This document shows positions 15,187-23,010 of a stretch of 36,904 nt of DNA, in pieces. Location: the NCBI RefSeq assembly GCF_003148495.1, contig NZ_QGGH01000025.1, forward strand, positions 1-36,904, given 5' to 3'. The notes under the pieces are model-generated. The model worked only from the letters and a program-made list of their open reading frames with translations. It ran no database searches and had not been told where the DNA came from. How positions within the stretch are numbered: position 1 is the first letter of the stretch; every line of letters begins with the position of its first letter. The position numbers and the translations under genes are program-made. The stretch comes from Mesorhizobium loti (GTDB lineage: Bacteria; Pseudomonadota; Alphaproteobacteria; Rhizobiales; Rhizobiaceae).

Positions 15187-15218
15187 TGCTTCGGGGCCAG
15201 GCCCCGTGGAAGTAGACC

Positions 15219-15839
15219 ATGTCACGACGCATCCTGATTGTGGTCGGCCATCCCGACCCATCCCCGGACCGGCTCTGCCGCGGTCTTGCCAATGCCTATG
15301 GCGAGGGCGCGGAAAAGGCAGGACATGCTGTCCGCCGGGTCGATCTGGCAGCGCTTGATTTTCCGATGCTGCGGACGATGCAGGAGTTCGAACATGGTGC
15401 GGTTCCCGACGAGCTGAGGGATGCAGCCGAGGCGATCGTCTGGGCGGAGCATATCGTCTTTGTCTTCCCACTGTGGCTCGGAACCATGCCGGCCATGCTC
15501 AAGGCATTTCTGGAACAGGTGATGCGGCCAGGGACGGCCTTTGCCTACCCGGACAAGGGCGGCGGTTTCACCAAGACACTGCTTCGCGGCCGCTCTGCGC
15601 GCGTCGTGGTGACGATGGGCATGCCCTCAATTCTTTACCGCCTATGGTTCCTCGGACACGGCATCGCCGGCATGAAGCGAAGCATCCTGCATTTTGTCGG
15701 CATCAGTCCGGTGCGCGAGACCTTGTTCGGCATGGTCGCGGCTTCCAGCGAGGCGACGCGGGCGAAGTGGATCCGGCAGATGCGCAAGCTTGGGGAGCGA
15801 GAGCTACAGCGTGGCGATCCGGAAACCGGGACAATCTAA
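15219..15839 (+). CDS. NAD(P)H-dependent quinone reductase-like flavoprotein (flavodoxin fold)
   Basis: The protein has 206 residues. It opens with the flavin-phosphate-binding strand ILIVVGHPDPSPDRLCRGLANAY and continues with AEHIVFVFPLWLGTMPAMLKAFLEQVMRPGTAFAY, the pattern of the NQO1/MdaB/KefF family of flavodoxin-fold oxidoreductases. These use NAD(P)H and FMN or FAD to reduce quinones or other acceptors by two electrons in the cytoplasm. The electron acceptor here is unknown. It follows the 128-residue gene in the same direction, so it is likely under the FNR box at 14737-14750, and is convergent with the cupredoxin gene. Confidence 0.85.
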   Translation: MSRRILIVVGHPDPSPDRLCRGLANAYGEGAEKAGHAVRRVDLAALDFPMLRTMQEFEHGAVPDELRDAAEAIVWAEHIVFVFPLWLGTMPAMLKAFLEQVMRPGTAFAYPDKGGGFTKTLLRGRSARVVVTMGMPSILYRLWFLGHGIAGMKRSILHFVGISPVRETLFGMVAASSEATRAKWIRQMRKLGERELQRGDPETGTI

Positions 15840-15868
15840 AGCCCCCCAAGGGCTGCCTGCTTCAGGGC

Positions 15869-16366
15869 CTATGGCTCGACGGTGAATTCAGCCCACATGC
15901 CGGCTCCATAATGACCTGGCACGTTGCAGATAAGCAGGTATTTTCCAGCCTTCAACTCGACGGTCAATGTGCCTGATTTTCCGGGATCAAGCTCCGAAAC
16001 TTCGCCCTTGTCGCCAGCCTTGTCTTCGTCGACACGGTTCTCGGCTTCAAGATAAGGAAGCGGCTTTCCGGGATCGGCAAGGTACATCACGATCATTTCG
16101 TGAACGGTGTCCTTGGAGTCATTTTTCACATTGAATGTGACGTCCCCGGCCTTTACCGCGCCAGGCAAAGTCCTGATGCCCATGGTCGCCTTGGCGATAT
16201 CGAGTCCCGGTGTCGCATAGGCGAGCCCCATTGGCATCTCCGCACTCGCGCCTTTGTCCCACAGCGAGACCTGCACAAGCGAAGCAGCCTGGACGGCGCC
16301 GGCACTGCCGGCCATGAGCATCGCGGCGGCAAGCCCGAGCGCTGCTCTCCTCAAAATGGTTTTCAT
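15869..16366 (-). CDS. Periplasmic cupredoxin (single-copper protein)
   Basis: The protein has 165 residues. Residues 1-28 are a signal peptide (MKTILRRAALGLAAAMLMAGSAGAVQAA). The type 1 copper ligands are all visible: H89 in DTVHEM, C147, H152 and M157 in LLICNVPGHYGAGM. This makes it a blue-copper-like electron carrier or copper-binding protein of the plastocyanin/azurin fold, exported to the periplasm. It may donate to an oxidase or nitrite reductase, neither of which is in the window. The box at 16444-16457 is 84 bases upstream of its start, so low-oxygen control is likely. Confidence 0.88.
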   Translation of the reverse strand: MKTILRRAALGLAAAMLMAGSAGAVQAASLVQVSLWDKGASAEMPMGLAYATPGLDIAKATMGIRTLPGAVKAGDVTFNVKNDSKDTVHEMIVMYLADPGKPLPYLEAENRVDEDKAGDKGEVSELDPGKSGTLTVELKAGKYLLICNVPGHYGAGMWAEFTVEP

Positions 16367-16443
16367 GGCAATCTCCTTCAGGACGGCAGCCGAAGCGCTC
16401 TACGTCCCGACCGTCATCCTGCTCGCGGAGTCACCCTCCGTCC

Positions 16444-16457
16444 TTGCGCCAAATCAA
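16444..16457. promoter_or_regulatory. FNR/FixK-like box (TTGCGCCAAATCAA)
   Basis: Perfect right half and TTGCG left half. It lies in the 257-base divergent region between the cupredoxin (centre 84 bases from its start) and the PepSY-like gene (about 173 bases from its start). Spacing favours the cupredoxin. Confidence 0.55.
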
Positions 16458-16623
16458 ACTGTCCGGCGCGAGCCCATCTGCGGCGCGAAGCAGCTGTCAG
16501 CCAGTTGTCAGGTTGAATTGGCTATGTCGCACCAATGACGGTGAAATCGCCGTCTGGACACGGCTGATCGAAATCCCAACCGCAGGCGCGACATTCGCGC
16601 CCAACCTCCCGAATGGAGCCATC

Positions 16624-16902
16624 ATGTATCGCACACTCGTTCTCGCCGCTCTCGCCGGCATGGTCGCAGGACCGGCGCTCGCTGCCGGCAGCAGCTGCAG
16701 CACCGCCCCGAAATCACAGTTCAAGCCCAAGGCAACGCTCGAGGCGCAGTTGACTGGCGAAGGCCTCACCGTCCGCCAGATCAAGGTCGAGAAGGGTTGC
16801 TACGAAGTCTATGCGGTCGACAAGGCCGGCAAGAAGGTGAACATGGCCTACAATGCCGAGACCCTTGAAAAGCTCGACAATGCCGAAGCCGGCGAAAATT
16901 GA
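16624..16902 (+). CDS. Small exported PepSY-like protein
   Basis: The protein has 92 residues from the ATG at 16624, with GGAG just upstream. The first 21 residues (MYRTLVLAALAGMVAGPALAA) are a signal peptide. The mature part (KPKATLEAQLTGEGLTVRQIKVEKGCYEVYAVDKAGKKVNMAYNAETLE) has the short helix-strand-strand shape of a single PepSY-type domain, the kind often encoded next to cytochrome b561. Two cysteines (about residues 25 and 59) could form a disulphide. The next gene starts inside its 3' end. Function is probably tied to that cytochrome, as an inference from context. Confidence 0.75.
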   Translation: MYRTLVLAALAGMVAGPALAAGSSCSTAPKSQFKPKATLEAQLTGEGLTVRQIKVEKGCYEVYAVDKAGKKVNMAYNAETLEKLDNAEAGEN

Positions 16903-17476
16903 TCCGAACGTTTCGATAGCCACGGACGCGCGGGCATCGCCAGAGATGGTGCGCGTCTGGGACCGGGTCGTGCGAAGTTTTCACTGGGCGCTGGTGCTCA
17001 GCTTCGTCACGGCCTGGCTCACCTCGCATTCCTCGGAGGACATCCATCATTGGGCTGGCTACGCCGCGGCCGCGCTGGTCGCGATGCGGCTGTTGTGGGG
17101 CGTTCTGGGCACCCCCTATGCGCGCTTCTCGCAATTCGTGCGTGATCCGGCAACAGTACTGCGCTACCTCTCAGCATTGCTGAGCGGTCGCGAAGCCCGC
17201 TACATCGGCCATAATCCGGCCGGCGGCGCGATGGTGATCGTGTTGATCGGGGCGATGGGATCGACCGCGCTGACCGGATGGCTGATGACAACGGACGCCT
17301 ATTTCGGCGTGCCATGGGTCGAGGCGGCGCACAGCCTCGCCGCGCACGGCCTGCTCCTGCTGGTCCTTTTCCATATGGGCGGCGTCGCGCTGGCAAGCTT
17401 TCGCCATCGCGAAAACCTTGTCCGGGCCATGATCACCGGGCGAAAACGCAAAGCCGAGCCCGCGGACATAGCCTGA
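16880..17476 (+). CDS. Cytochrome b561 family membrane protein
   Basis: The protein has 198 residues if it starts at the ATG at 16880, which overlaps the PepSY-like gene by 23 bases; an ATG at 16946 (MVRVWDRVV) is a shorter alternative. Four membrane helices are visible, with haem-ligand-type histidines: RSFHWALVLSFVTAWL, EDIHHWAGYAAAALVAMRLLWG, the third helix AMVIVLIGAMGSTALTGWLM, and AAHSLAAHGLLLLVLFHMGGVAL. It would carry electrons between quinone and periplasmic acceptors. The overlap with the PepSY-like gene suggests coupled translation of an exported partner and its membrane cytochrome. Confidence 0.88.
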   Translation: MPKPAKIDPNVSIATDARASPEMVRVWDRVVRSFHWALVLSFVTAWLTSHSSEDIHHWAGYAAAALVAMRLLWGVLGTPYARFSQFVRDPATVLRYLSALLSGREARYIGHNPAGGAMVIVLIGAMGSTALTGWLMTTDAYFGVPWVEAAHSLAAHGLLLLVLFHMGGVALASFRHRENLVRAMITGRKRKAEPADIA

Positions 17477-17671
17477 CGATCTGTCAACGCGCCAAGCGAT
17501 TCTCGCCCTCGACGATCTCAGGGGCGCAAGCCGCCATTCGTTCGGCGACGGCGAGAGCCAGCCACGCGACATCGGGCGAGTGGATCGGACACATGTGCAA
17601 GCTCGATGAGCGAGCGCTTTTCCCGGGCGCCCAGGAACCCCAAACTTGCCATTTGCCGCTCGCAAACGGAT

Positions 17672-17685
17672 TTGACCCGTATCAA
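17672..17685. promoter_or_regulatory. FNR/FixK-like box (TTGACCCGTATCAA)
   Basis: One base off consensus (TTGAC), perfect ATCAA. The centre is about 72 bases before the arcD start at 17751. The 275 bases between the b561 stop and arcD hold this site and no recognisable gene. Confidence 0.7.
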
Positions 17686-17750
17686 GGCAGCTAGCGCTTA
17701 TTTCTTGTCTGTTGCCTCCCATCAGAGCCTTCAATTTTTGGGAGAGCATC

Positions 17751-19220
17751 ATGACTACGGCTGATTTCAACATCATCCCTATTCCGAAGGTCGCGACCGC
17801 GGCGCCAACAAAACTTCGACTGGGTTCCCTGACCGCATTGGTGATTGGATCGATGGTCGGTTCCGGCGTTTTCAGCCTGCCGCAGAACATGGCGGCAGGT
17901 GCTGGTCCCCTCTCAATCCTGATTGGCTGGGCGATCACTGCGGTCGGCATGCTGGCGCTGGTCTTCGTTTATCAATCGCTTGCAACCCGCAAGCCCGAGC
18001 TCGACGCTGGGCCTTACGCTTACGCCAAGGCCGGCTTCGGTCCCTTCATCGGTTTCAACAGCGCCTGGGGCTACTGGATCAGTGCCTGGGTCGGCAACGT
18101 CTCCTACGCCGTGATCGTGTTCAGCGCCCTGTCCTATTTCTTTCCGGCATTCGGCGACGGAAACACCTGGCAGGCGGTGCTCGGCGCATCGATCCTGCTG
18201 TGGCTGATCCACGTCCTGGTTCTCGCCGGTATCCGCCAGGCCGCTGTCGTGAACCTCATCGTCACGGTGGCCAAGATCGCTCCGATCGTCCTGTTCGTCG
18301 GGGTTGTTGCCGTCGCTTTCAAACTGCAAGTCTGGTCACTCGATTTCACCGGTCTCGGCAACGCCAGTCTCGGCTCGATCACCGCACAGGTGAAGAGCAC
18401 GATGTTGGTGACGCTTTGGGTGTTCATCGGCATCGAAGGCGCCAGCGTATTTTCCGGCCGCGCCGAACGTCGCAAGGACATCGCGACGGCGACCGTACTC
18501 GGCTTCTTCACCTGCCTCGCGCTTTACGCCCTGGTGTCGCTGCTGTCGCTCGGCATCCTCAGCCAGCCTGAACTCGCCGCGCTGAAGAACCCCTCAATGG
18601 CGGGCGTGCTGGAAGCGGTTGTCGGTCCTTGGGGCGCCATCCTCATCAACATCGCGCTTGTCGTGTCCGTGATCGGCGCCTTCCTCAGCTGGACGCTGCT
18701 TGCGGCCGAAATTCCACATGTCGCCGCCAAGGACGGCACGATGCCGAAATTCTTCGGGTGGGAAAGCGACCGCGGTGTGCCGTCGACCTCCCTTCTGATC
18801 ACCAACCTGCTTGTCCAGGCCTTCCTCGTGATCACGCTCTTTGCACAGAGTACTTACCAGGCACTGTTCTACATCGCGTCAGCCGCGATCCTGGTGCCTT
18901 ACATCTTTTCCGGAGCCTACGCTGCCAAGCTCGCGCTGACTGGAGAGAGCTACGAGAGCGGCGAGCAACGCTTCGGTCCGCTTTTTGCCGGGCTGCTGGC
19001 AACGGTCTACGGACTGTGGCTCGTCTACGCGGCCGGACCCGCATATCTGTTCATGTGCGCGATCCTTTATGCGCCCGGCATCATCTTCTACATCTGGGCG
19101 CGCCGCGAAACCAATCAGCGCGTGTTCCATCCTGCCGAAGCAGCCCTCGCTGGAACTCTCATCGCTGTCGCCATCCTCGCCGTTTACGAGATGTGGACCG
19201 GCGCCATCAGCCCGCTGTGA
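17751..19220 (+). CDS. arcD: Arginine/ornithine antiporter ArcD-type (APC family)
   Basis: The protein has 489 residues, with about 12-13 membrane helices. The first helix region LGSLTALVIGSMVGSGVFSLPQNMA is the conserved substrate-binding entry of basic amino acid/polyamine antiporters (GSGVFSLP), and the helix FIGIEGASVFSGRA is also typical. Position at the head of arcA, argF and arcC makes arginine-ornithine exchange the likely job: one arginine in for each ornithine out, without energy cost. The ATG at 17751 has GGGAGAG upstream. The FNR-like box at 17672-17685 probably controls the entire four-gene operon. Confidence 0.92.
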   Translation: MTTADFNIIPIPKVATAAPTKLRLGSLTALVIGSMVGSGVFSLPQNMAAGAGPLSILIGWAITAVGMLALVFVYQSLATRKPELDAGPYAYAKAGFGPFIGFNSAWGYWISAWVGNVSYAVIVFSALSYFFPAFGDGNTWQAVLGASILLWLIHVLVLAGIRQAAVVNLIVTVAKIAPIVLFVGVVAVAFKLQVWSLDFTGLGNASLGSITAQVKSTMLVTLWVFIGIEGASVFSGRAERRKDIATATVLGFFTCLALYALVSLLSLGILSQPELAALKNPSMAGVLEAVVGPWGAILINIALVVSVIGAFLSWTLLAAEIPHVAAKDGTMPKFFGWESDRGVPSTSLLITNLLVQAFLVITLFAQSTYQALFYIASAAILVPYIFSGAYAAKLALTGESYESGEQRFGPLFAGLLATVYGLWLVYAAGPAYLFMCAILYAPGIIFYIWARRETNQRVFHPAEAALAGTLIAVAILAVYEMWTGAISPL

Positions 19221-19234
19221 GAGGAATGACGGCG

Positions 19235-20449
19235 ATGACAAGCCTGGGTGTCCACTCCGAAGTCGGACGTCTGCGCGAGGTGATGGTCCATCGTCCGGAC
19301 CTCAGCCTGCGCAGGCTGACACCGGAGAACTGCAAGGCGCTGCTCTTCGACGACGTGCTGTGGGTCAAGCGGGCCCGCCAGGAGCATGATGTCTTCGTCG
19401 ACGCGTTGCGCGAACGCGGCGTGCTGGTGCATTCTTTCGGAGAGCTCCTGGCAGAAACAATGAGCTTGACCAAGGCCCGCGACTGGCTTCTCGACCGCCG
19501 GGTTCATCCCGGCGTCGTCGGGCTGGACATGGTCGACGAGATGCGTGGCTGGCTCAACGAGATGCCTGCGGAACTGCTCGCGACCTATCTTGTCGGCGGC
19601 ATCGCCCGAGCGGAGCTTCCGTTCGAGCCCAAAGGCCTGACCGGAAGGACGCTCGCGCCCCAGGATTTCGTGCTGCCGCCGCTGCCGAACCAGCTTTTCA
19701 CCCGCGACAGTTCCTGCTGGATCTACGGCTCGGTCTCCGTCAATTCCATGTACTGGCCCGCCAGGCGCCCGGAAGCGGCCAATGTCGAAGCTGTCTACCG
19801 TTTCCATCCCCGGTTTCGAGACAGTGGGATTCCCTTTGTGTCGCCGGATCTGGGAACAGGCACCAGCCTGGAAGGCGGCGATGTCATGCCGATCGGTGGA
19901 GGAACGGTTATCGTCGGCATGGGGGAGCGCACCACGCCGCAAGCCGTGGGCGACCTTGCGCGCAGCCTGTTCGCGGCCGGCGAGGCCACGCGTGTGATTG
20001 CCGCGCTAATGCCGCGGGATCGCAGTTTCATGCATCTCGATACCGTCTTCACCTTCTGCGACCGCGACCTGGTGACCATGTACCCGCCGGTGGTCGAGCG
20101 GCTGCGCACCTTCTCGTTGCGGCCGGGCGATGGCGCGGCGGCGGTCGAGGTCACCGATGAGACAAAGCCGTTCACGGCTGTTGTTGCTGAAGCCCTTGGA
20201 CTGAAATTGCTGCGGATCATCGCCACCGGTGGCGACCGCTACGAGGCCGAGCGCGAGCAATGGGATGACGGCAACAACGTTGTTGCGGTCGAGCCAGGTG
20301 TGGTCATCGGCTACGACCGCAACGTTTATACAAACACGCTCCTGCGCCGTGCAGGAATTGAAGTGATCACGGTCGAAGGCGCCGAGCTTAGCCGCGGGCG
20401 CGGCGGCGGGCACTGCATGACCTGTCCGATTGCCCGCGACCCGATTTGA
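19235..20449 (+). CDS. arcA: Arginine deiminase
   Basis: The protein has 404 residues. The ATG at 19235 (MTSLGVHSEVGRLREVMVHRP) is preferred to one at 19226 because GAGAGG then sits 10 bases upstream. It hydrolyses arginine to citrulline and ammonia. Conserved sites are visible: FTRDSSCWI, LEGGDVMPIG, HLDTVFTF (catalytic His), and the C-terminal GGGHCMTCP with Cys394 as nucleophile. It lies 14 bases after arcD and 17 bases before the ornithine carbamoyltransferase gene, in one operon. Ammonia release also counters acid stress. Confidence 0.96.
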   Translation: MTSLGVHSEVGRLREVMVHRPDLSLRRLTPENCKALLFDDVLWVKRARQEHDVFVDALRERGVLVHSFGELLAETMSLTKARDWLLDRRVHPGVVGLDMVDEMRGWLNEMPAELLATYLVGGIARAELPFEPKGLTGRTLAPQDFVLPPLPNQLFTRDSSCWIYGSVSVNSMYWPARRPEAANVEAVYRFHPRFRDSGIPFVSPDLGTGTSLEGGDVMPIGGGTVIVGMGERTTPQAVGDLARSLFAAGEATRVIAALMPRDRSFMHLDTVFTFCDRDLVTMYPPVVERLRTFSLRPGDGAAAVEVTDETKPFTAVVAEALGLKLLRIIATGGDRYEAEREQWDDGNNVVAVEPGVVIGYDRNVYTNTLLRRAGIEVITVEGAELSRGRGGGHCMTCPIARDPI

Positions 20450-20466
20450 TCCGAAAGGAAATCCCT

Positions 20467-21468
20467 ATGTCGATCAATCTTCATGGCCGCTCCGTCCTGA
20501 CCCTGGACGATCTCACGGCCGACGAGATTCGCTTTCTTCTCAAGCTGGCCGCCGATCTCAAGGCAGCCAAGCTCGCCGGTCACGAGATACCGCGTCTCGT
20601 CAGAAAGAACATCGCCCTGATCTTTGAGAAGGATTCGACCCGCACCCGGACCGGGTTCGAGGTGGCGGCCTATGACCAGGGCGCCCATGTCACCTATTTC
20701 GGTCCCACCGGCAGCCATATCGGCCATAAGGAGTCCATGAAGGACACAGCCCGCGTGCTCGGCCGCATGTACGACGCCATCGAGTATCGCGGCTTTGGCC
20801 AGCACCAGGCCGAACTGCTTGCCACGCATGCCGGCGTGCCCGTCTATAACGGTCTCACCGACGAGGCGCACCCAACCCAGATCCTCGCCGACTTCATGAC
20901 GATGCGTGAATTCACGCATAAACATCTTTCGGATGTGACCGTCACCTTCGTCGGTGAGGGTCGTGACAACGTCGCACAATCATTGGCGCTGGGAGCAGCC
21001 AAGGTCGGCATCGATATGCGCATTGCCTCGCCGAAGGAGCTTTGGCCGGATGAGGAATTCTGCGCCCATGTCCGGGACCTGGCGGAACGCAGCGGTGGCC
21101 GTTTCCGGCTCGACGAAGACGTGACGGCCTGTGTCCAGGACGCCGACTTTGTTTACACAGACGTGTGGATGTCGATGGGCGAGGACAAATCAGGCTGGTC
21201 CGAGCGTATTCGTCTTTTGACGCCATACCGCGTCACCAGCGAGGTGATGGCCGCGGCCGGCAACCCCCACGTCAAATTCATGCATTGCCTGCCGGCATTC
21301 CACAACACCGATACAGAGATCGGCGCCTTCGTTGCGAAGGAATACGGCATCGACTGCATGGAGGTCACGGACGAGGTGTTCGAGTCGGCTGCGTCGATCG
21401 TCTTCGACCAGGCCGAAAACCGGATGCACACGATCAAAGCCCTTCTCGTCGCCACGATCGGCAACTGA
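20467..21468 (+). CDS. argF: Ornithine carbamoyltransferase (catabolic)
   Basis: The protein has 333 residues from the ATG at 20467, with AAAGGAA about ten bases upstream. Carbamoyl phosphate is bound by S57-TRTRT and by the HPTQ-like stretch EAHPTQILADFMT; ornithine by the HCLPAFH motif near residue 275. Length and context in the deiminase operon point to the catabolic direction, phosphorolysis of citrulline to ornithine and carbamoyl phosphate, so arcB is an equally good name. The carbamate kinase gene starts 2 bases after its stop. Confidence 0.95.
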   Translation: MSINLHGRSVLTLDDLTADEIRFLLKLAADLKAAKLAGHEIPRLVRKNIALIFEKDSTRTRTGFEVAAYDQGAHVTYFGPTGSHIGHKESMKDTARVLGRMYDAIEYRGFGQHQAELLATHAGVPVYNGLTDEAHPTQILADFMTMREFTHKHLSDVTVTFVGEGRDNVAQSLALGAAKVGIDMRIASPKELWPDEEFCAHVRDLAERSGGRFRLDEDVTACVQDADFVYTDVWMSMGEDKSGWSERIRLLTPYRVTSEVMAAAGNPHVKFMHCLPAFHNTDTEIGAFVAKEYGIDCMEVTDEVFESAASIVFDQAENRMHTIKALLVATIGN

Positions 21469-21469
21469 G

Positions 21470-22411
21470 ATGCTTATCGTCATCGCGTTGGGCGGAAACG
21501 CACTGCTACGCCGTGGCGAACCGATGACGGCGGAGAACCAGCGCGCCAACATCAAACGCGCCGCATCCGTGCTCGCCGAACTCATCGGCGAAGGACACTC
21601 GGTTGTAGTCACGCACGGCAACGGCCCGCAAGTGGGCCTGCTCGCGCTCCAGGCCGCTGCCAGCCCGGGCGACGGGGCGTTTCCACTCGATGTGCTCGGG
21701 GCCGAGAGCGCCGGCATGATCGGATATGTGATCGAGCAGGAGCTCGGCAACCTCCTCAAGCAGAGGCTGTTCGCAACCCTGCTGACACAGGTGACTGTGG
21801 ACCCGCACGATCCGGCCTTCGCTCACCCAACGAAGCCGATCGGCCCGGTCTACGATGAGGCAACCGCACGCAAGCTTGCCACCGAGCGCGGCTGGCAAGT
21901 CGCGCCTGATGGCGATAAATGGCGTCGCGTCGTACCCTCGCCACGACCGCTGGAGATTCTGGAAGCGTCGGTGATTTCATTCCTCGTCCAACGCGGCGTG
22001 ATCGTGATCTGCACCGGTGGCGGCGGGGTTCCAGTAATAACCCGTGACGACGGCAGTCTTTGCGGTGTGGAAGCAGTTATCGACAAGGATCTGGCAAGCT
22101 CGCTTCTCGCTCGCAAGTTGAAGGCAGACATGCTGCTTATGCTGACGGATGTCGACGCCGTCTATGTCGACTACGGAACAGCGGCCGCTCGGGCGCTCCG
22201 GCGCGTGAGCCCCAAGGAGCTATCGGGCAGGACTTTTCCTGCCGGCTCCATGGGACCGAAGGTCAGCGCTGCAATCGAATTCATTGAAGCGACAGGCAAG
22301 CCTGCTGCAATCGGCAAGCTCGACGATGCCGTCGAAATTGTCAGAGGGGAGCTCGGCACCTGGTTCGAAGCCAGCGCCCTGCCCTCGCCCATCGAGCCTG
22401 CGAGGCCCTAG
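21470..22411 (+). CDS. arcC: Carbamate kinase
   Basis: The protein has 313 residues from the ATG at 21470, one base beyond the preceding TGA. It transfers phosphate from carbamoyl phosphate to ADP, the ATP-yielding step of the arginine deiminase pathway. Conserved parts are visible: VIALGGNALLRRGEPM at the N-terminus, VVTHGNGPQVGLLALQ, VICTGGGGVPVI and VDAVIDKD-like AVIDKDLASSLLA, and AGSMGPKVSAAIEF. The gene ends tail to tail with the minus-strand CxxC gene, overlapping by 4 bases. Confidence 0.95.
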   Translation: MLIVIALGGNALLRRGEPMTAENQRANIKRAASVLAELIGEGHSVVVTHGNGPQVGLLALQAAASPGDGAFPLDVLGAESAGMIGYVIEQELGNLLKQRLFATLLTQVTVDPHDPAFAHPTKPIGPVYDEATARKLATERGWQVAPDGDKWRRVVPSPRPLEILEASVISFLVQRGVIVICTGGGGVPVITRDDGSLCGVEAVIDKDLASSLLARKLKADMLLMLTDVDAVYVDYGTAAARALRRVSPKELSGRTFPAGSMGPKVSAAIEFIEATGKPAAIGKLDDAVEIVRGELGTWFEASALPSPIEPARP

Positions 22412-22917
22412 GCTGCTGCCACGACACCGATGACATAGTTCTTGCCATAGGCTTTCGCGCATTTCGGGCATGTCGTGTAGAAGAAATACACATCACCCGG
22501 CTCTGTGTTTCGATCGCGCGCAATCTGCCGCATTTCCTCGTCCCAGGTCCTCGCCTGGCTGTACGGCCCTTCGAACAATTTGGTCACATAGTCGCCGCTC
22601 AGCGTGGTCATCTCCTCGTTGGCGACAGGTTTCGAGACCGCAAACAGATGTTCGCTGGTCCAGGGCGAGACATCTTTACTGAGCACGATAAACTGATCGA
22701 GATCGGAAGCGCCGGCGTCTTCCATGTGCCTATTAACGCGCGCGAATACGCTGCCCATGTTCATCGGGATGTGCATGACGCTGTGGGTTGTGGCTTTGAC
22801 GAACCGCTTGTCCTTGAAGTGCAGTTCCTGGCTGTCCCAACCCTCGGGATTGAATTTGGGGCAGCAACCGGTTGTGTTGACACTCGCGTCGTATCGAGGC
22901 GTTTCATTCGTCTTCAT
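22408..22917 (-). CDS. Conserved cysteine-pair protein of unknown function (often labelled hydrolase)
   Basis: The ATG at 22917 (MKTNETPRYDASVNTTGCCPKFNPEGWD) is chosen, with GGGGAAC upstream; the longer frame to 22953 would run almost into the FNR box. The protein has 169 residues. There is a CCPKF motif near residue 18 and a CPKC motif close to the C-terminus, which together could bind zinc or iron. The middle has conserved-looking HSVMHIPMNMGSVFARVNRH and FIVLSKDVSPWTSEHLFAV. I recall similar proteins in Rhizobiales annotated loosely as hydrolase, without proof. The box at 22969-22982 is 58 bases upstream. Confidence 0.75.
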   Translation of the reverse strand: MKTNETPRYDASVNTTGCCPKFNPEGWDSQELHFKDKRFVKATTHSVMHIPMNMGSVFARVNRHMEDAGASDLDQFIVLSKDVSPWTSEHLFAVSKPVANEEMTTLSGDYVTKLFEGPYSQARTWDEEMRQIARDRNTEPGDVYFFYTTCPKCAKAYGKNYVIGVVAAA

Positions 22918-22968
22918 GGCTGTTCCCCATTTGAGCAGCCATCTGACGGGCAATGGGCCTACCCATCA

Positions 22969-22982
22969 TTGATCCTTGTCAA
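22969..22982. promoter_or_regulatory. FNR/FixK-like box (TTGATCCTTGTCAA)
   Basis: Perfect TTGAT, right half GTCAA. The centre is 58 bases from the leftward start at 22917, the standard spacing in this window. It lies just past the end of the kinase-USP gene. Confidence 0.6.
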
Positions 22983-23010
22983 GACGGCCCTGAATCCCGA
23001 TCGAAGCGCA

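Noticed and set aside
15192..15206. CGGGGCC/GGCCCCG palindrome as a terminator
   Set aside because: Only a one-base centre, no T-run, and it lies between two genes likely on one transcript.
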